The notes beneath the pieces were generated by a model. The model was given only the letters and a program-made list of their open reading frames with translations. It searched no databases and had not been told where the DNA came from. From Bryobacter sp. (GTDB taxonomy: Bacteria > Acidobacteriota > Terriglobia > Bryobacterales > Bryobacteraceae), in assembly GCA_022843625.1 (NCBI GenBank), contig JALHNH010000050.1, positions 1 through 46,333 on the forward strand: a stretch of 46,333 nt of DNA, given 5' to 3'. The translations under genes were made by a program, and so were the position numbers. Of this stretch, positions 9,038 through 17,133 are shown in pieces; the stretch's first letter is position 1, and every line of letters starts with the position of its first letter.

Positions 9038-9462
9038 AGGCAATGCCAGGCGACGATGGTGTCGCCGGACCTGGCGTCCAGATAAAGGCTGACACGCACG
9101 CCGATGCCTTCAATGTGCGCGCAAACGCCGGGGTCTGATTTTTGCCGGGCAATGTTGCGGGTAAGCAGAAATTTCTTGCTGCGGATCTCCTGCATCATGG
9201 CAGTGACTATGGGAAGAAGCCCGATATCGATCACTCGGGACATGATGCGCTCTTCTGTTGTGAAGCGTGTTAAATCCTTATACGGTTCTAAAGCTTCCTT
9301 GAAACGATTGGCCACCAGGGTCATGCCGTTGCAGGTGGAGACGTCCATCAGTTTGCCGGGCGATTCGTCGTGAATGTGCTGGACACTCTGTAGACGCAAC
9401 AGGTTGGTGATGCGCGGCTTTGCAAGCAAAGCGAGTTTGTCGACGGTTTCTTGATCAGTCAA
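9022..9462 (-). CDS. Hypothetical protein, 146 residues
   Basis: The family is not recognised. The product is soluble, without signal peptide or membrane segment. The N-terminal half is helical and rich in Leu (residues 1-75), and the C-terminal half looks like beta strands (G-V-R-V-S-L-Y-L-D-A-R-S-G-D-T-I-V-A-W). The start is TTG at 9462, nine bases after the DUF1080 gene's stop, so co-transcription with that gene is likely. Its 3' end overlaps the convergent hydrolase gene by 16 bases. It is supported as a real gene by length, spacing and lack of a better competing frame, but no function can be offered. Confidence 0.6.
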   Translation of the reverse strand: MTDQETVDKLALLAKPRITNLLRLQSVQHIHDESPGKLMDVSTCNGMTLVANRFKEALEPYKDLTRFTTEERIMSRVIDIGLLPIVTAMMQEIRSKKFLLTRNIARQKSDPGVCAHIEGIGVRVSLYLDARSGDTIVAWHCLYGTA

Positions 9463-9471
9463 TGGGTGTGA

Positions 9472-10104
9472 TTAACGCTTCGACAAATCGCGAATCCAGA
9501 TGTCTTTAAAGCGCATATTTCCTTCGCCACCGGAGTGGAGTTGCAGTGCAATCGGGCCATCAAAAGACTTCGGGTTGGGGTCAGTGAAATCGACCATGAC
9601 TACGCCATTCAAGCGCGAGACGTAACGATTGCCTTCCACCTTGAGCGTGTATTCGTTCCAGTCGCTCTTGCGGACGTTCAGTTCGTTCTCGGGCGCGGGC
9701 CAGACGATCCAGCCGCGGCCGTCGCCGTAGATACCGCCAGTGTGTTGTCCGATGCGGCAATCGACTTCGAATTGCAGACCACGCGTGATGTCGGGAGTGC
9801 CCGGCTTGAAGGCGGTGTGAAAGAAGACACCTGAATTCCCATTGCCGACACACTTGAACTTGATCGAGAGATGAAAGTCTTTGTAGTCTTTGTCTGTCTG
9901 CAGATAGCCATAGGCTTTGCTGGTTGCTTCGCCCTTGATCTCGCCGTCTTCGACAGTCCACTTTTCTTTGCCTACCTCAACCCAGCCGGTGAGGTCTTTG
10001 CCATTAAAAAGCTGAACCCAGTCTTCGCCAGCAAGTTTGGCTGGCTTGACGTTTTGGGCAGCAAGAGTCGAAAGAAAGAGAGAGCTAAGGAGCAGGATAC
10101 GCAT
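9472..10104 (-). CDS. DUF1080 (3-keto-disaccharide hydrolase-like) secreted protein
   Basis: The product is 210 residues with a signal peptide (MRILLLSSLFLSTLAAQ). The DUF1080 concanavalin-like pattern is clear: W-V-Q-L-F-N-G-K-D-L-T-G-W near residue 30, W-T-V-E-D-G-E-I, then D-F-H-L-S-I-K-F-K, N-S-G-V-F-F-H, the Q-F-E-V-D segment, W-N-E-Y-T-L-K-V-E-G-N, I-A-L-Q-L-H-S-G and the terminal R-F-K-D-I-W-I-R. Some DUF1080 proteins hydrolyse 3-keto-glycosides; others are untested. Planctomycetes and Acidobacteria carry many copies near sulfatases and isomerase-like proteins, which fits this neighbourhood. It lies five bases from the glmM stop on the same strand and could be read through from that operon. 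Confidence 0.9.
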   Translation of the reverse strand: MRILLLSSLFLSTLAAQNVKPAKLAGEDWVQLFNGKDLTGWVEVGKEKWTVEDGEIKGEATSKAYGYLQTDKDYKDFHLSIKFKCVGNGNSGVFFHTAFKPGTPDITRGLQFEVDCRIGQHTGGIYGDGRGWIVWPAPENELNVRKSDWNEYTLKVEGNRYVSRLNGVVMVDFTDPNPKSFDGPIALQLHSGGEGNMRFKDIWIRDLSKR

Positions 10105-10109
10105 CGGAC

Positions 10110-11450
10110 CTATTTTAAGCCCATTGCCTGTTCAAGTGTGGCGGCAATTGCGTTTGCATGGTGTTCTACTCTGGCAGCATCATTGCCTTCGACCATGACC
10201 CGGGCCAGGGGTTCGGTGCCCGAGAAGCGGACGAGCACTCGCCCATTGGACCCAAAATCCTGATCACAATCAGCGATCGCAGCCTGTACCGCGGGCAATT
10301 CTTCGAGCGGACGGCGTGCGCCGATGCGGACGTTCACTAGCAGTTGCGGGAAGACATCAAAGCCTTGGGTGAGTTCATCGAGAGACTTGCCGGAGATCAC
10401 CATGGCCTCAAGCACACGAAGGGCGGTTAGGATACCGTCGCCTGTAGTTGCAAATTCAGGAAAGATCACATGCCCGGATTGTTCGCCGCCAAGGTTGGCA
10501 CCAGAGCGGATCATCTCTTCGAGGACATACTTGTCGCCAACGTTTGTGCGGGTCAGCGCGATACCTTCGTTTCGAAGAGCGATTTCAAGCCCAAGATTCG
10601 ACATCACCGTTGCGACAACGAGGTTGCCGGGCAAGTGGCCAGAGGCATGAAAGAGGCGCGCACAGATCAGAAGCACAGCGTCCCCATCAATCCGTCCACC
10701 GCTGGCCGATTTGAACATTGCACGATCGGCATCCCCATCAAAAGCAATGCCGATATCGGCCTTGTGCTCGAGAACGGCGGCCCGGACATGTTCTGTATGC
10801 AAAGCGCCAACGCCAGCATTGATGTTGCGCCCGTCCGGAGCATTTGCGATCGTGATCACTTCTGCGCCGAGTTGAGCAAAGAGGCGGGGAGCAAGATGAG
10901 AAGCAGCGCCATTGGCGCAATCCAGGACCACACGAAGGCCTTTTAAAGAATGGGTGAAGGTAGAGCGCAAGAAATCAAGGTAGTGGTCGGCCAGTTCTGG
11001 GTGCAGCGGCAGGGGGCAATCGGCAACGACCGCGTTCTCTCGAATTTGCAGAATCTGCTCTTCGAGAATCAGCTCCTGTGCATCGGGAAGTTTGAAGCCA
11101 GAGTGATCAAACACCTTCAGACCGTTATCTTCGTAGGGATTATGCGAAGCCGAGATCATGACACCAGCAACGTAGGGGCCATGCTTGGTGTTGTACGCCA
11201 CACCTGGAGTGGTGAGCAGGCCAGCAAAGTGCGGTTCCACACCAGCCGACACAAGGCCAGCGGCAACGGCTTGAGCAAGCCAGGGGCCGGATTCACGCGT
11301 GTCCATCCCGAGGAGCACTTTGGGGGTGGAGGACTGACCTTTGGCCCAGGTTCCAAGCGCAGATCCGAGAGCGTATGCGGTGGGTTTATCGAGAGGGGGC
11401 TCGCCCGCCTTTCCTCGAATTCCGTCAGTACCAAATAATTGTCTTGCCAT
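10110..11450 (-). CDS. glmM: Phosphoglucosamine mutase
   Basis: The product is 446 residues, the usual length. It starts M-A-R-Q-L-F-G-T-D-G-I-R-G. The active serine is Ser102 in M-I-S-A-S-H-N-P, equivalent to the phosphorylated serine of characterised GlmM. The metal loop F-D-G-D-A-D-R and the phosphate-binding R-F-S-G-T-E-P near the C-terminus are intact. It converts glucosamine-6-phosphate to glucosamine-1-phosphate in the cytoplasm for peptidoglycan precursor synthesis. It is the last gene of the DUF362-cdaA-cdaR-glmM series, an arrangement well known in many bacteria that couples c-di-AMP synthesis to wall precursor supply; in Firmicutes GlmM inhibits CdaA by direct binding. Confidence 0.96.
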   Translation of the reverse strand: MARQLFGTDGIRGKAGEPPLDKPTAYALGSALGTWAKGQSSTPKVLLGMDTRESGPWLAQAVAAGLVSAGVEPHFAGLLTTPGVAYNTKHGPYVAGVMISASHNPYEDNGLKVFDHSGFKLPDAQELILEEQILQIRENAVVADCPLPLHPELADHYLDFLRSTFTHSLKGLRVVLDCANGAASHLAPRLFAQLGAEVITIANAPDGRNINAGVGALHTEHVRAAVLEHKADIGIAFDGDADRAMFKSASGGRIDGDAVLLICARLFHASGHLPGNLVVATVMSNLGLEIALRNEGIALTRTNVGDKYVLEEMIRSGANLGGEQSGHVIFPEFATTGDGILTALRVLEAMVISGKSLDELTQGFDVFPQLLVNVRIGARRPLEELPAVQAAIADCDQDFGSNGRVLVRFSGTEPLARVMVEGNDAARVEHHANAIAATLEQAMGLK

Positions 11451-11458
11451 GTACCCTT

Positions 11459-12106
11459 CTAGGGTAACTGGGTTGATTCCAACTTGATGGTCACAAGTGC
11501 AGAACCAACGATGGAAAGCTCTGGATCCGTGAGGAGCACATTAACGCGAATGGGGGCGCCAGCGGTGATGTCCTTGATGCTAATCGGTTCGGTACTAATA
11601 GAAGTTGCCAGCGCAACTCTGGATTCCGGACCAACCACCTTGATCTGGCTGGGAGCAATGTCGGTTGAAACGATTTTCAGGTTCGAGGGAAGGTCCTCCT
11701 CAAAGGCAAGCGTAACGGGGATTTCTTTATAAACGCGACGTTCCAGTTTGACTCTTAACTGAGAAGGAATGGCGCGCACCAAAGTAACTGTAGGAGGCAG
11801 ATTGATCAGATTGTCCTGGATCGAAAAGGTGCGGGCTGAGGGCTGCGCCATGTTGGCCAGATCGAGCACAATATTTGTCCGGTCTGGGGAGACTTCGTTG
11901 AGCCGGCCTCGAGGCCCGCGGACCTGTAGCTGAATCCGTGTGGGTGCGTCGGGGGACAAATCGAGAGCACTCGACAAATTCCGATACTCAACTGGCACAG
12001 TCACAGTCTCGATCAACTCCGGCTCATCGACCAGGGCAACCCAGAGAAGAAAGGCGATGAGAATGCTGAAGATCTTGGCCGGGATGTTGTCTGTAAACAC
12101 CCTCAT
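11459..12106 (-). CDS. cdaR: YbbR-domain protein, CdaR-like regulator of CdaA
   Basis: The product is 215 residues. A single N-terminal membrane segment (residues about 10-27, I-F-S-I-L-I-A-F-L-L-W-V-A-L) is followed by about two YbbR-type repeats on the outside (V-P-V-E-Y-R-N-L; V-K-L-E-R-R-V-Y-K-E-I-P-V). Its ATG overlaps the cdaA stop (stop 12103-12105, start 12104-12106), and glmM follows after eight bases. CdaR proteins bind the membrane cyclase CdaA and tune its activity in Firmicutes. With fewer YbbR repeats than the Bacillus protein, this is a short version. The identification relies on both the repeat pattern and the cdaA-glmM context. Confidence 0.85.
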   Translation of the reverse strand: MRVFTDNIPAKIFSILIAFLLWVALVDEPELIETVTVPVEYRNLSSALDLSPDAPTRIQLQVRGPRGRLNEVSPDRTNIVLDLANMAQPSARTFSIQDNLINLPPTVTLVRAIPSQLRVKLERRVYKEIPVTLAFEEDLPSNLKIVSTDIAPSQIKVVGPESRVALATSISTEPISIKDITAGAPIRVNVLLTDPELSIVGSALVTIKLESTQLP

Positions 12107-12927
12107 GAACGGCGAATCTCCATTTGGGAGTTGTCGTTCAGCGGCGGGGTCAGGGGCTGACTCAAATGCTTGGTAAGTTGCTCTTCTAGGTATTCGATCG
12201 AGACGCCGTGTTGAATTTCGCCATAGGCACAGAGGGAGATCTTCCCCGTTTCTTCAGAGACAACAATCGCAAGCGAATCGGTTTCTTCAGAGATGCCGAT
12301 GGCCGCACGGTGCCTTGTTCCAAGCTGTCCAAGGCGAGCGGGATTCATCGAAAGAGGCAGAAAGCAGGCCGCAGCGGCAATGCGATCGCCCTGCACAATG
12401 ACAGCGCCATCGTGGAGTGCCCCGCCCTGATAGAAAATACTGAGCAGAAGATCGCGTGAGAGGCGGGCGTCGAGGTTGACACCAGTCTCAACAAAAGTCT
12501 TGAGACCAGTGTCACGTTCCACTACGATCAGCGCGCCGATTTTATGTTGGGCAAGATAAGCTACGGCCATCAGGATTTCTTCAGCCGTTTCGCGGCGCTG
12601 GAGTCTGCCGCCAAAGGTAAAGATGCGGGCGCGGCCGATACGCGCCAGGACGCGGCGAATCTCAGACTGAAACATCACAATGATGCCAAAGGCAGTGTAG
12701 GGCGCGAGGGTCGCAAGCAGAGTACGCAGCAGTTCAAGATGAAACCAGACGCTCGCCAGATAGGCGCAGGTCAGAATAAACATGCCGCTGACAATTTGGG
12801 CTGCCCGGCGGCCCCGGATGTTGATGATGAAGATGTAAATGAAGGCAGAGACGACCAGAATGTCGAGAGCCGCCATCGGCGTGAGCTTGGCGATTACGGC
12901 AGATAACTGGTCGAAAAATGTCTGCAT
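12103..12927 (-). CDS. cdaA: Membrane diadenylate cyclase (c-di-AMP synthase)
   Basis: The product is 274 residues. Three membrane segments (about 19-37, 44-62 and 68-88) precede the DAC domain. The catalytic motifs are present: G-A-L-H-D-G-A (DGA at 173-175) and T-R-H-R-A-A (RHR at 205-207), followed by D-S-L-A-I-V-V-S-E-E-T-G. It condenses two ATP to c-di-AMP, a second messenger for potassium, osmolyte and wall balance. The ATG at 12927 overlaps the stop of the upstream DUF362 gene by one base (TGATG), and the cdaR-like ATG overlaps its own 3' end, so the four genes are probably co-translated. Confidence 0.96.
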   Translation of the reverse strand: MQTFFDQLSAVIAKLTPMAALDILVVSAFIYIFIINIRGRRAAQIVSGMFILTCAYLASVWFHLELLRTLLATLAPYTAFGIIVMFQSEIRRVLARIGRARIFTFGGRLQRRETAEEILMAVAYLAQHKIGALIVVERDTGLKTFVETGVNLDARLSRDLLLSIFYQGGALHDGAVIVQGDRIAAAACFLPLSMNPARLGQLGTRHRAAIGISEETDSLAIVVSEETGKISLCAYGEIQHGVSIEYLEEQLTKHLSQPLTPPLNDNSQMEIRRS

Positions 12928-14072
12928 CAGACGCTCATTGGGAAGCGGAAGCGCATGTCTTCAATCTTGCCGCCAATCACTTCGATCTTCCTGAGGTCAG
13001 CGGTGCCGAGGCCAGCTTCTTCAGCCAGCAACAACATGTTGTCGCACTTTTGGAATGGCGGCGTGCCTTTGGGGGCACGAGGATCGTAGCCCATCAGCGC
13101 AGTGCCGACCGTGTCGGTAGTGACCGGGTTTGTACCAAGAACCAGAAGACCCGGTGTCACGTGAGCCGTACCGCCAAAGGTGCCTTTCGGCTTGATCCAC
13201 GGGCCTTCGCCTCCAGTCATTGTTTCGATACCGTCGATGAAGGAGATATCGATCGGGCGAGCAGAGGCTACCTCAACCGAGATGCGCGGCATGCGATAAA
13301 AGGCATCGCGAGGAGAGGAAGGGTCGAGCTCTGGAAGGGCAATTTTGGAGGGCTGCCGCTTGCCCACGTGGCAAATCTGATCGCGGCCCGAGGTGGGGTT
13401 TTCATTAGGGTCATCGACGCCGGAGTCATTGCCATAGATCGAGGCCGGCGTACAGCCGAACATGTTCTTTATGGCAAGTGTGACGCCGCATGCATCATGA
13501 TTCTTCAGCTTGGCCATCGACATCATTACGTCTGTTTCGGCATAGACGTTGTTGAATTCGAAGGCCGGAAAAATCCAGCCGCCGTGCTGGACCTTCATCC
13601 GTGTGTACTTTTTGGCGAAGCCACCAAGGGCGTTGGTATTGAGGAACTCGACTTGTTTCGCTGCAGTAGAGAGCTGACGGACGTTCCAGCCGGAATCGAG
13701 CATGTACTCGGCAAGCGGGCCTGCTGTACCCCAGGCTGACTCAACGAAACGGATGCGTTTGGCACCGGCGCGATCAAGCACAGCAGTCATGGCAAGGACA
13801 TGTTTGGGATGTGTGTAGTGCGTGAGGCCGAGCGCCTTGCCCTGCAAGCGCAGGCCAGGTGAGCCAGTAAGGTTCAGCTTGATCGTGACCGTCTTATTGG
13901 CAACCAGTTTTTTGACGCCACCAAGGTCATCGAACATGCGAGTGAAGATCTCAAAGAAATCTTCGTTGTAGGTATCGCATTTGCGGATGGATACGGGGGC
14001 GGTGGGAAGCTTCTTCTCTTGCGCAAAAAGCGGGAGGGCACCGAGGGCGATCAGGTCACGGCGTGTCATCAC
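12927..14072 (-). CDS. DUF362 domain protein with Tat leader
   Basis: The product is 381 residues. The N-terminus M-M-T-R-R-D-L-I-A-L-G-A-L-P-L-F-A is Tat-like. The DUF362 signature is visible: K-T-V-T-I-K-L-N-L-T-G at about 59-69, then M-M-S-M-A-K-L-K-N-H-D-A-C-G-V-T-L-A-I-K-N-M-F-G and D-G-I-E-T-M-T-G-G-E-G-P. The internal A-K-L-K-x-H and K-N-x-x-G elements are the conserved core of the family. The function of DUF362 is unknown; some members carry iron-sulfur domains, but no Cys cluster is visible here. The TGATG junction with cdaA makes it the first gene of the c-di-AMP operon, an unusual companion. Confidence 0.85.
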   Translation of the reverse strand: MMTRRDLIALGALPLFAQEKKLPTAPVSIRKCDTYNEDFFEIFTRMFDDLGGVKKLVANKTVTIKLNLTGSPGLRLQGKALGLTHYTHPKHVLAMTAVLDRAGAKRIRFVESAWGTAGPLAEYMLDSGWNVRQLSTAAKQVEFLNTNALGGFAKKYTRMKVQHGGWIFPAFEFNNVYAETDVMMSMAKLKNHDACGVTLAIKNMFGCTPASIYGNDSGVDDPNENPTSGRDQICHVGKRQPSKIALPELDPSSPRDAFYRMPRISVEVASARPIDISFIDGIETMTGGEGPWIKPKGTFGGTAHVTPGLLVLGTNPVTTDTVGTALMGYDPRAPKGTPPFQKCDNMLLLAEEAGLGTADLRKIEVIGGKIEDMRFRFPMSV

Positions 14073-14100
14073 ACTATTGTAAGTTGAGTTTCGGGAATGT

Positions 14101-15495
14101 CTACTTTTCTGCGATCAGGATAGCGGTGGATTCGAGGATGTCGATGTCCACTCCAGTACCATCTTCCGTCTCGTAAGGGACAAGTGCTTTGGGCGGCCGC
14201 TCCGGCCAGTGGATCGTAATTTTAGAGTATTTCCCGAGTAGGTGCGCGGCAACGCTGTCGACCGGAAAGTCGGAATAGTTCACCAGATAAACGATCACCC
14301 GCGAGCCGTCGGCGGGCCCAAGCATGTTCGATAGCATGCTGGACACGTTGAAAAGCCGAACGCCCAGATTCCGGCGCCCCATCATCGCGTTGACTTCTTT
14401 CCAGATCTGGTCCAGCTTTTTGACTTCCTCGGCATCAGTCACAATCTGGTCGGGACGCGGGACGGGCATGCGCCAGCCGGGCGGGGCGGTCAACACCGTG
14501 CCGCCTGATCGGGTGAAATCTTTCAGGGTTTGCTGCTGCTTGGCATCGAGGGATTGCGGGTCCACGTTTACCGCCATCTTCGCCTGATCGAAGGCCTTGG
14601 CTTCCACAGACTTGAAAGGAATAGGGCGAACAGGCGTGTGTTTGACTGTGATCATGTCGAGAACCGAGCCAGAAAGCAGCGCGCCGTTCTGAATGTCACC
14701 TACAATAGCCAACTGCCCATAGGCAGGCAGGGACTGGAGTTTCCTGTTTTGCTCGAAGAAGAGGAGTACCTGATTGATTCGTTGCAGATCCTTCTGAGCT
14801 TTGGCGTCGCCAGCCAGCAGTTTGGCAAAGAATGCTGGTTCGAGGCTAATGATCCAGCGGCCGCCCACCATCGCGGGGTCAGAGATCATCTGCAGGTAAC
14901 GCGACAGGTTGACTACAGAATCGCGAGGAGGCGTAGCGCTCAGCCAAAAAGGACGATCCGTCGACGCACGAACGAAACGGAGGAATCCGGCATTAGTATC
15001 GATCCAGGGAGCACCCGATGGGGCAGCATGGGCAGTGCCATCGTCATGTGGATTGATACCAGCCCAGACTCCCTGGAATGTCCCGATGATGGAAGGCGCG
15101 TTGGCTTCCAGAGGAATGCGCCCGCGCAAACCGAGTTCGACGAAATGCTTGCCGGATTCGGTCAGACTGCTTCGAACGGCCCTGGCCTCTGTTTCAGGGA
15201 AATTACCTTCGAGAACAGCCCCATCCAGGCCAAGGCTGAGGGCTCTCTTGACGCGCGGCAAGGCGGGGCTTCCGGGTTGCACCAAGGCCAGCACAGTGAG
15301 TTTTTTCGAATGAGCCGCAGCAAGAAGAGAATTAGACCAGTTCGCCTCAGGGATCAGCAGACAGTTGATGGGGGATCCATTGAGGATGGCTAGCGTTGCC
15401 GGGTTATCGCTCGGCCAGCGAGCCGGTACGAGATCGGCAGGTTGAGTCGCAGCCCCGAGCACAGTCGCCAGCAGAATCAGAATTGAGGATCGCAT
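14101..15495 (-). CDS. Secreted protein of unknown function, possibly glycoside-hydrolase-like
   Basis: The product is 464 residues with a signal peptide (MRSSILILLATVLGAATQP). The N-terminal 200 residues read like alternating beta/alpha units (L-T-V-L-A-L-V-Q-P-G, L-G-L-D-G-A-V-L-E-G, V-E-L-G-L-R-G-R), compatible with a TIM barrel. Residues about 320-355 (D-A-K-Q-Q-Q-T-L-K-D-F-T-R-S-G-G-T-V-L) resemble the flavodoxin-like trimerisation-type domain of some glycoside hydrolases, and the C-terminus is beta-rich. I do not recognise an exact family and see no certain catalytic pair. It ends just before the next upstream gene (gap of four bases to the SYLF gene), so both are likely one transcript. 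Confidence 0.65.
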   Translation of the reverse strand: MRSSILILLATVLGAATQPADLVPARWPSDNPATLAILNGSPINCLLIPEANWSNSLLAAAHSKKLTVLALVQPGSPALPRVKRALSLGLDGAVLEGNFPETEARAVRSSLTESGKHFVELGLRGRIPLEANAPSIIGTFQGVWAGINPHDDGTAHAAPSGAPWIDTNAGFLRFVRASTDRPFWLSATPPRDSVVNLSRYLQMISDPAMVGGRWIISLEPAFFAKLLAGDAKAQKDLQRINQVLLFFEQNRKLQSLPAYGQLAIVGDIQNGALLSGSVLDMITVKHTPVRPIPFKSVEAKAFDQAKMAVNVDPQSLDAKQQQTLKDFTRSGGTVLTAPPGWRMPVPRPDQIVTDAEEVKKLDQIWKEVNAMMGRRNLGVRLFNVSSMLSNMLGPADGSRVIVYLVNYSDFPVDSVAAHLLGKYSKITIHWPERPPKALVPYETEDGTGVDIDILESTAILIAEK

Positions 15496-15499
15496 GAGA

Positions 15500-16174
15500 T
15501 TACTTCAACTCCTTTGGTGAGTACCGGGTAATGGTGGATATAAACTTTTGACCGGTGGCCGTGGGTTTTGCCTTACGCTCGCGCACGATCTCAACGGTGG
15601 TGAGCGGACGTTTATACATGGCCTCGTTGGAATCGAGGTCAGCGCGAAGGGTAGCGCCCTGCAGGGCAACGCCTGCAAAGAGGCCGCGAGAACGAGAATA
15701 AGAAAGAATTTCGGCCCGCATGGCTGCATCGGTTTCTGCTGTGGAGCTTCGGCCCACCGGCCCTGCAGCAGCCTGGACCGTGCCGCCAACGGTGAATTTG
15801 CTCTGCATCAGCGAGTCGGCCCCACGCTTGTTCATCACGAGCATGACCAGGTCCGTTTCGGTGCCGCCAATCTGGAAGCCCACGCTTCCGCTCTCGACTC
15901 GAATCGTTGCTGGAGCACTCCATCCCGCTTTGCCGGCCTGACGGCAACTCAGGTAGCCCTTGCCATAACTGGCCCCGACAATGAAGGCGCCTTTCTTAAA
16001 TCCCGGAACGACAGCGATGCAATGCGCTTTATCGAGGAGTTCTTTTGGTATGGCTTTGTCGGGTGTAGCCATGACCTCGATGAGAACAGCGGTGGCTTCG
16101 GTTAGACGCTCTGCATTCTTGTTAGCTGCATGAGCCAGCGCGGATGCAAACAGCAAAATAATCGAAGCTCTCAT
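15500..16174 (-). CDS. SYLF (Ysc84/DUF500) lipid-binding domain protein, secreted
   Basis: The product is 224 residues with a signal peptide (MRASIILLFASALAHA). The SYLF domain covers most of the rest: I-P-K-E-L-L-D-K-A-H-C-I-A-V-V-P, G-A-F-I-V-G-A-S-Y-G-K-G, W-S-A-P-A, then G-F-Q-I-G-G-T-E-T-D-L-V-M-L-V-M-N, and the R-S-R-G-L-F-A-G-V-A-L-Q-G-A segment near 165-180. In eukaryotes the domain binds phosphoinositides; bacterial copies are uncharacterised envelope proteins. The call is secure at family level because nearly the whole conserved core is readable. Confidence 0.9.
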   Translation of the reverse strand: MRASIILLFASALAHAANKNAERLTEATAVLIEVMATPDKAIPKELLDKAHCIAVVPGFKKGAFIVGASYGKGYLSCRQAGKAGWSAPATIRVESGSVGFQIGGTETDLVMLVMNKRGADSLMQSKFTVGGTVQAAAGPVGRSSTAETDAAMRAEILSYSRSRGLFAGVALQGATLRADLDSNEAMYKRPLTTVEIVRERKAKPTATGQKFISTITRYSPKELK

Positions 16175-16195
16175 GACTTCGATTGTAATGGGGTA

Positions 16196-17113
16196 TCAAC
16201 CCAGATAGTCGAAGAGGGTTTGGCGCGGGCGGGCGCCACGGATCTGGAAAGCGGCCTGCAACTGGAATTGTGCCTGCTGAGATTCAAGAATCGCCTGGGT
16301 AAGATCTGAATCTTCAAGACGAGTCAACTGGCTACTCAGACGCAGAGTTGTTGATTGCGCTGCGGAGGTGGCTTCGACGACGCGTCTCTGCGTTGCTCCA
16401 TAGAAACTGAGTTCTCCCGAGATATGTTTGGCGCTGGTTTCGATGGCCTGAAGTGCAGTGCGGAGACCGTCCTCATCTTTTGCGGTGAGCGCATCTCTCA
16501 AAGACTTGAGAGCAGCAAAGGCACTTTTTGAAACGCTGTTTGAATCAAAACCGGCGTTGTCGAAAATCACGTCGCCTGATCTCGCCACATCAAATGGATT
16601 CCCTCCGGGGAATAGGCTCTGCCGGGTTGCAGCGCTGCCGGCATAAGAGGTTACCGCCTCGAGGCCCGGGTCATAATCGAAAGGCTGATTGGCGTCACTG
16701 TTGCCTGCAAAAATGTATCGGCCTTCGATGGCCAGATTCGAGACATTCAGCAATTGCTGAGTGAGGTCTCCGGCTTCGAGCGAAAGGGCGGTCCAGGTAG
16801 ATTCGACGTTGAAACCATTTTTGCCTTGAGTAGCCAGAGTGCGAGCCCGCTCAAGTACCTTGATCGCCTGCTGCAGCCCATTCTCCGCCGCATCGACTTC
16901 GGCTTTGGTGCGGCCGAGGTTATTGGTGAGTTGCTCGTTGGCCTCGATTTCGGCCCGTGTAGTCAATAGCGCGCTTACGCCATCTGGTTCGTCTGAAGCC
17001 GTGAAGATGCGCTTGCCACTGGTGACTTCGAGTTGAGCGCGCTCGCCTCGGGCCTGAATCTTTTCGATATTGCGAAGAAATGTGGCATCTGAAGCGGATA
17101 GGGAGTTGATCAT
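16196..17113 (-). CDS. flgL: Flagellar hook-filament junction protein FlgL
   Basis: The product is 305 residues, a normal length. The N-terminal D0/D1 helix shows the flagellin-like pattern A-Q-L-E-V-T-S-G-K-R-I and S-D-E-P-D-G-V-S-A-L-L. The central part contains G-R-Y-I-F-A-G-N-S-D-A-N-Q-P-F-D-Y, a typical FlgL phrase. The C-terminal helix (L-T-R-L-E-D-S-D-L-T-Q-A-I) is also typical. It connects hook and filament after export by the flagellar type III system. It is last in the operon flgM-flgN-flgK-flgL, 20 bases after flgK. Confidence 0.92.
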   Translation of the reverse strand: MINSLSASDATFLRNIEKIQARGERAQLEVTSGKRIFTASDEPDGVSALLTTRAEIEANEQLTNNLGRTKAEVDAAENGLQQAIKVLERARTLATQGKNGFNVESTWTALSLEAGDLTQQLLNVSNLAIEGRYIFAGNSDANQPFDYDPGLEAVTSYAGSAATRQSLFPGGNPFDVARSGDVIFDNAGFDSNSVSKSAFAALKSLRDALTAKDEDGLRTALQAIETSAKHISGELSFYGATQRRVVEATSAAQSTTLRLSSQLTRLEDSDLTQAILESQQAQFQLQAAFQIRGARPRQTLFDYLG

Positions 17114-17133
17114 GGCGTGGATGGTTCTTTCGA

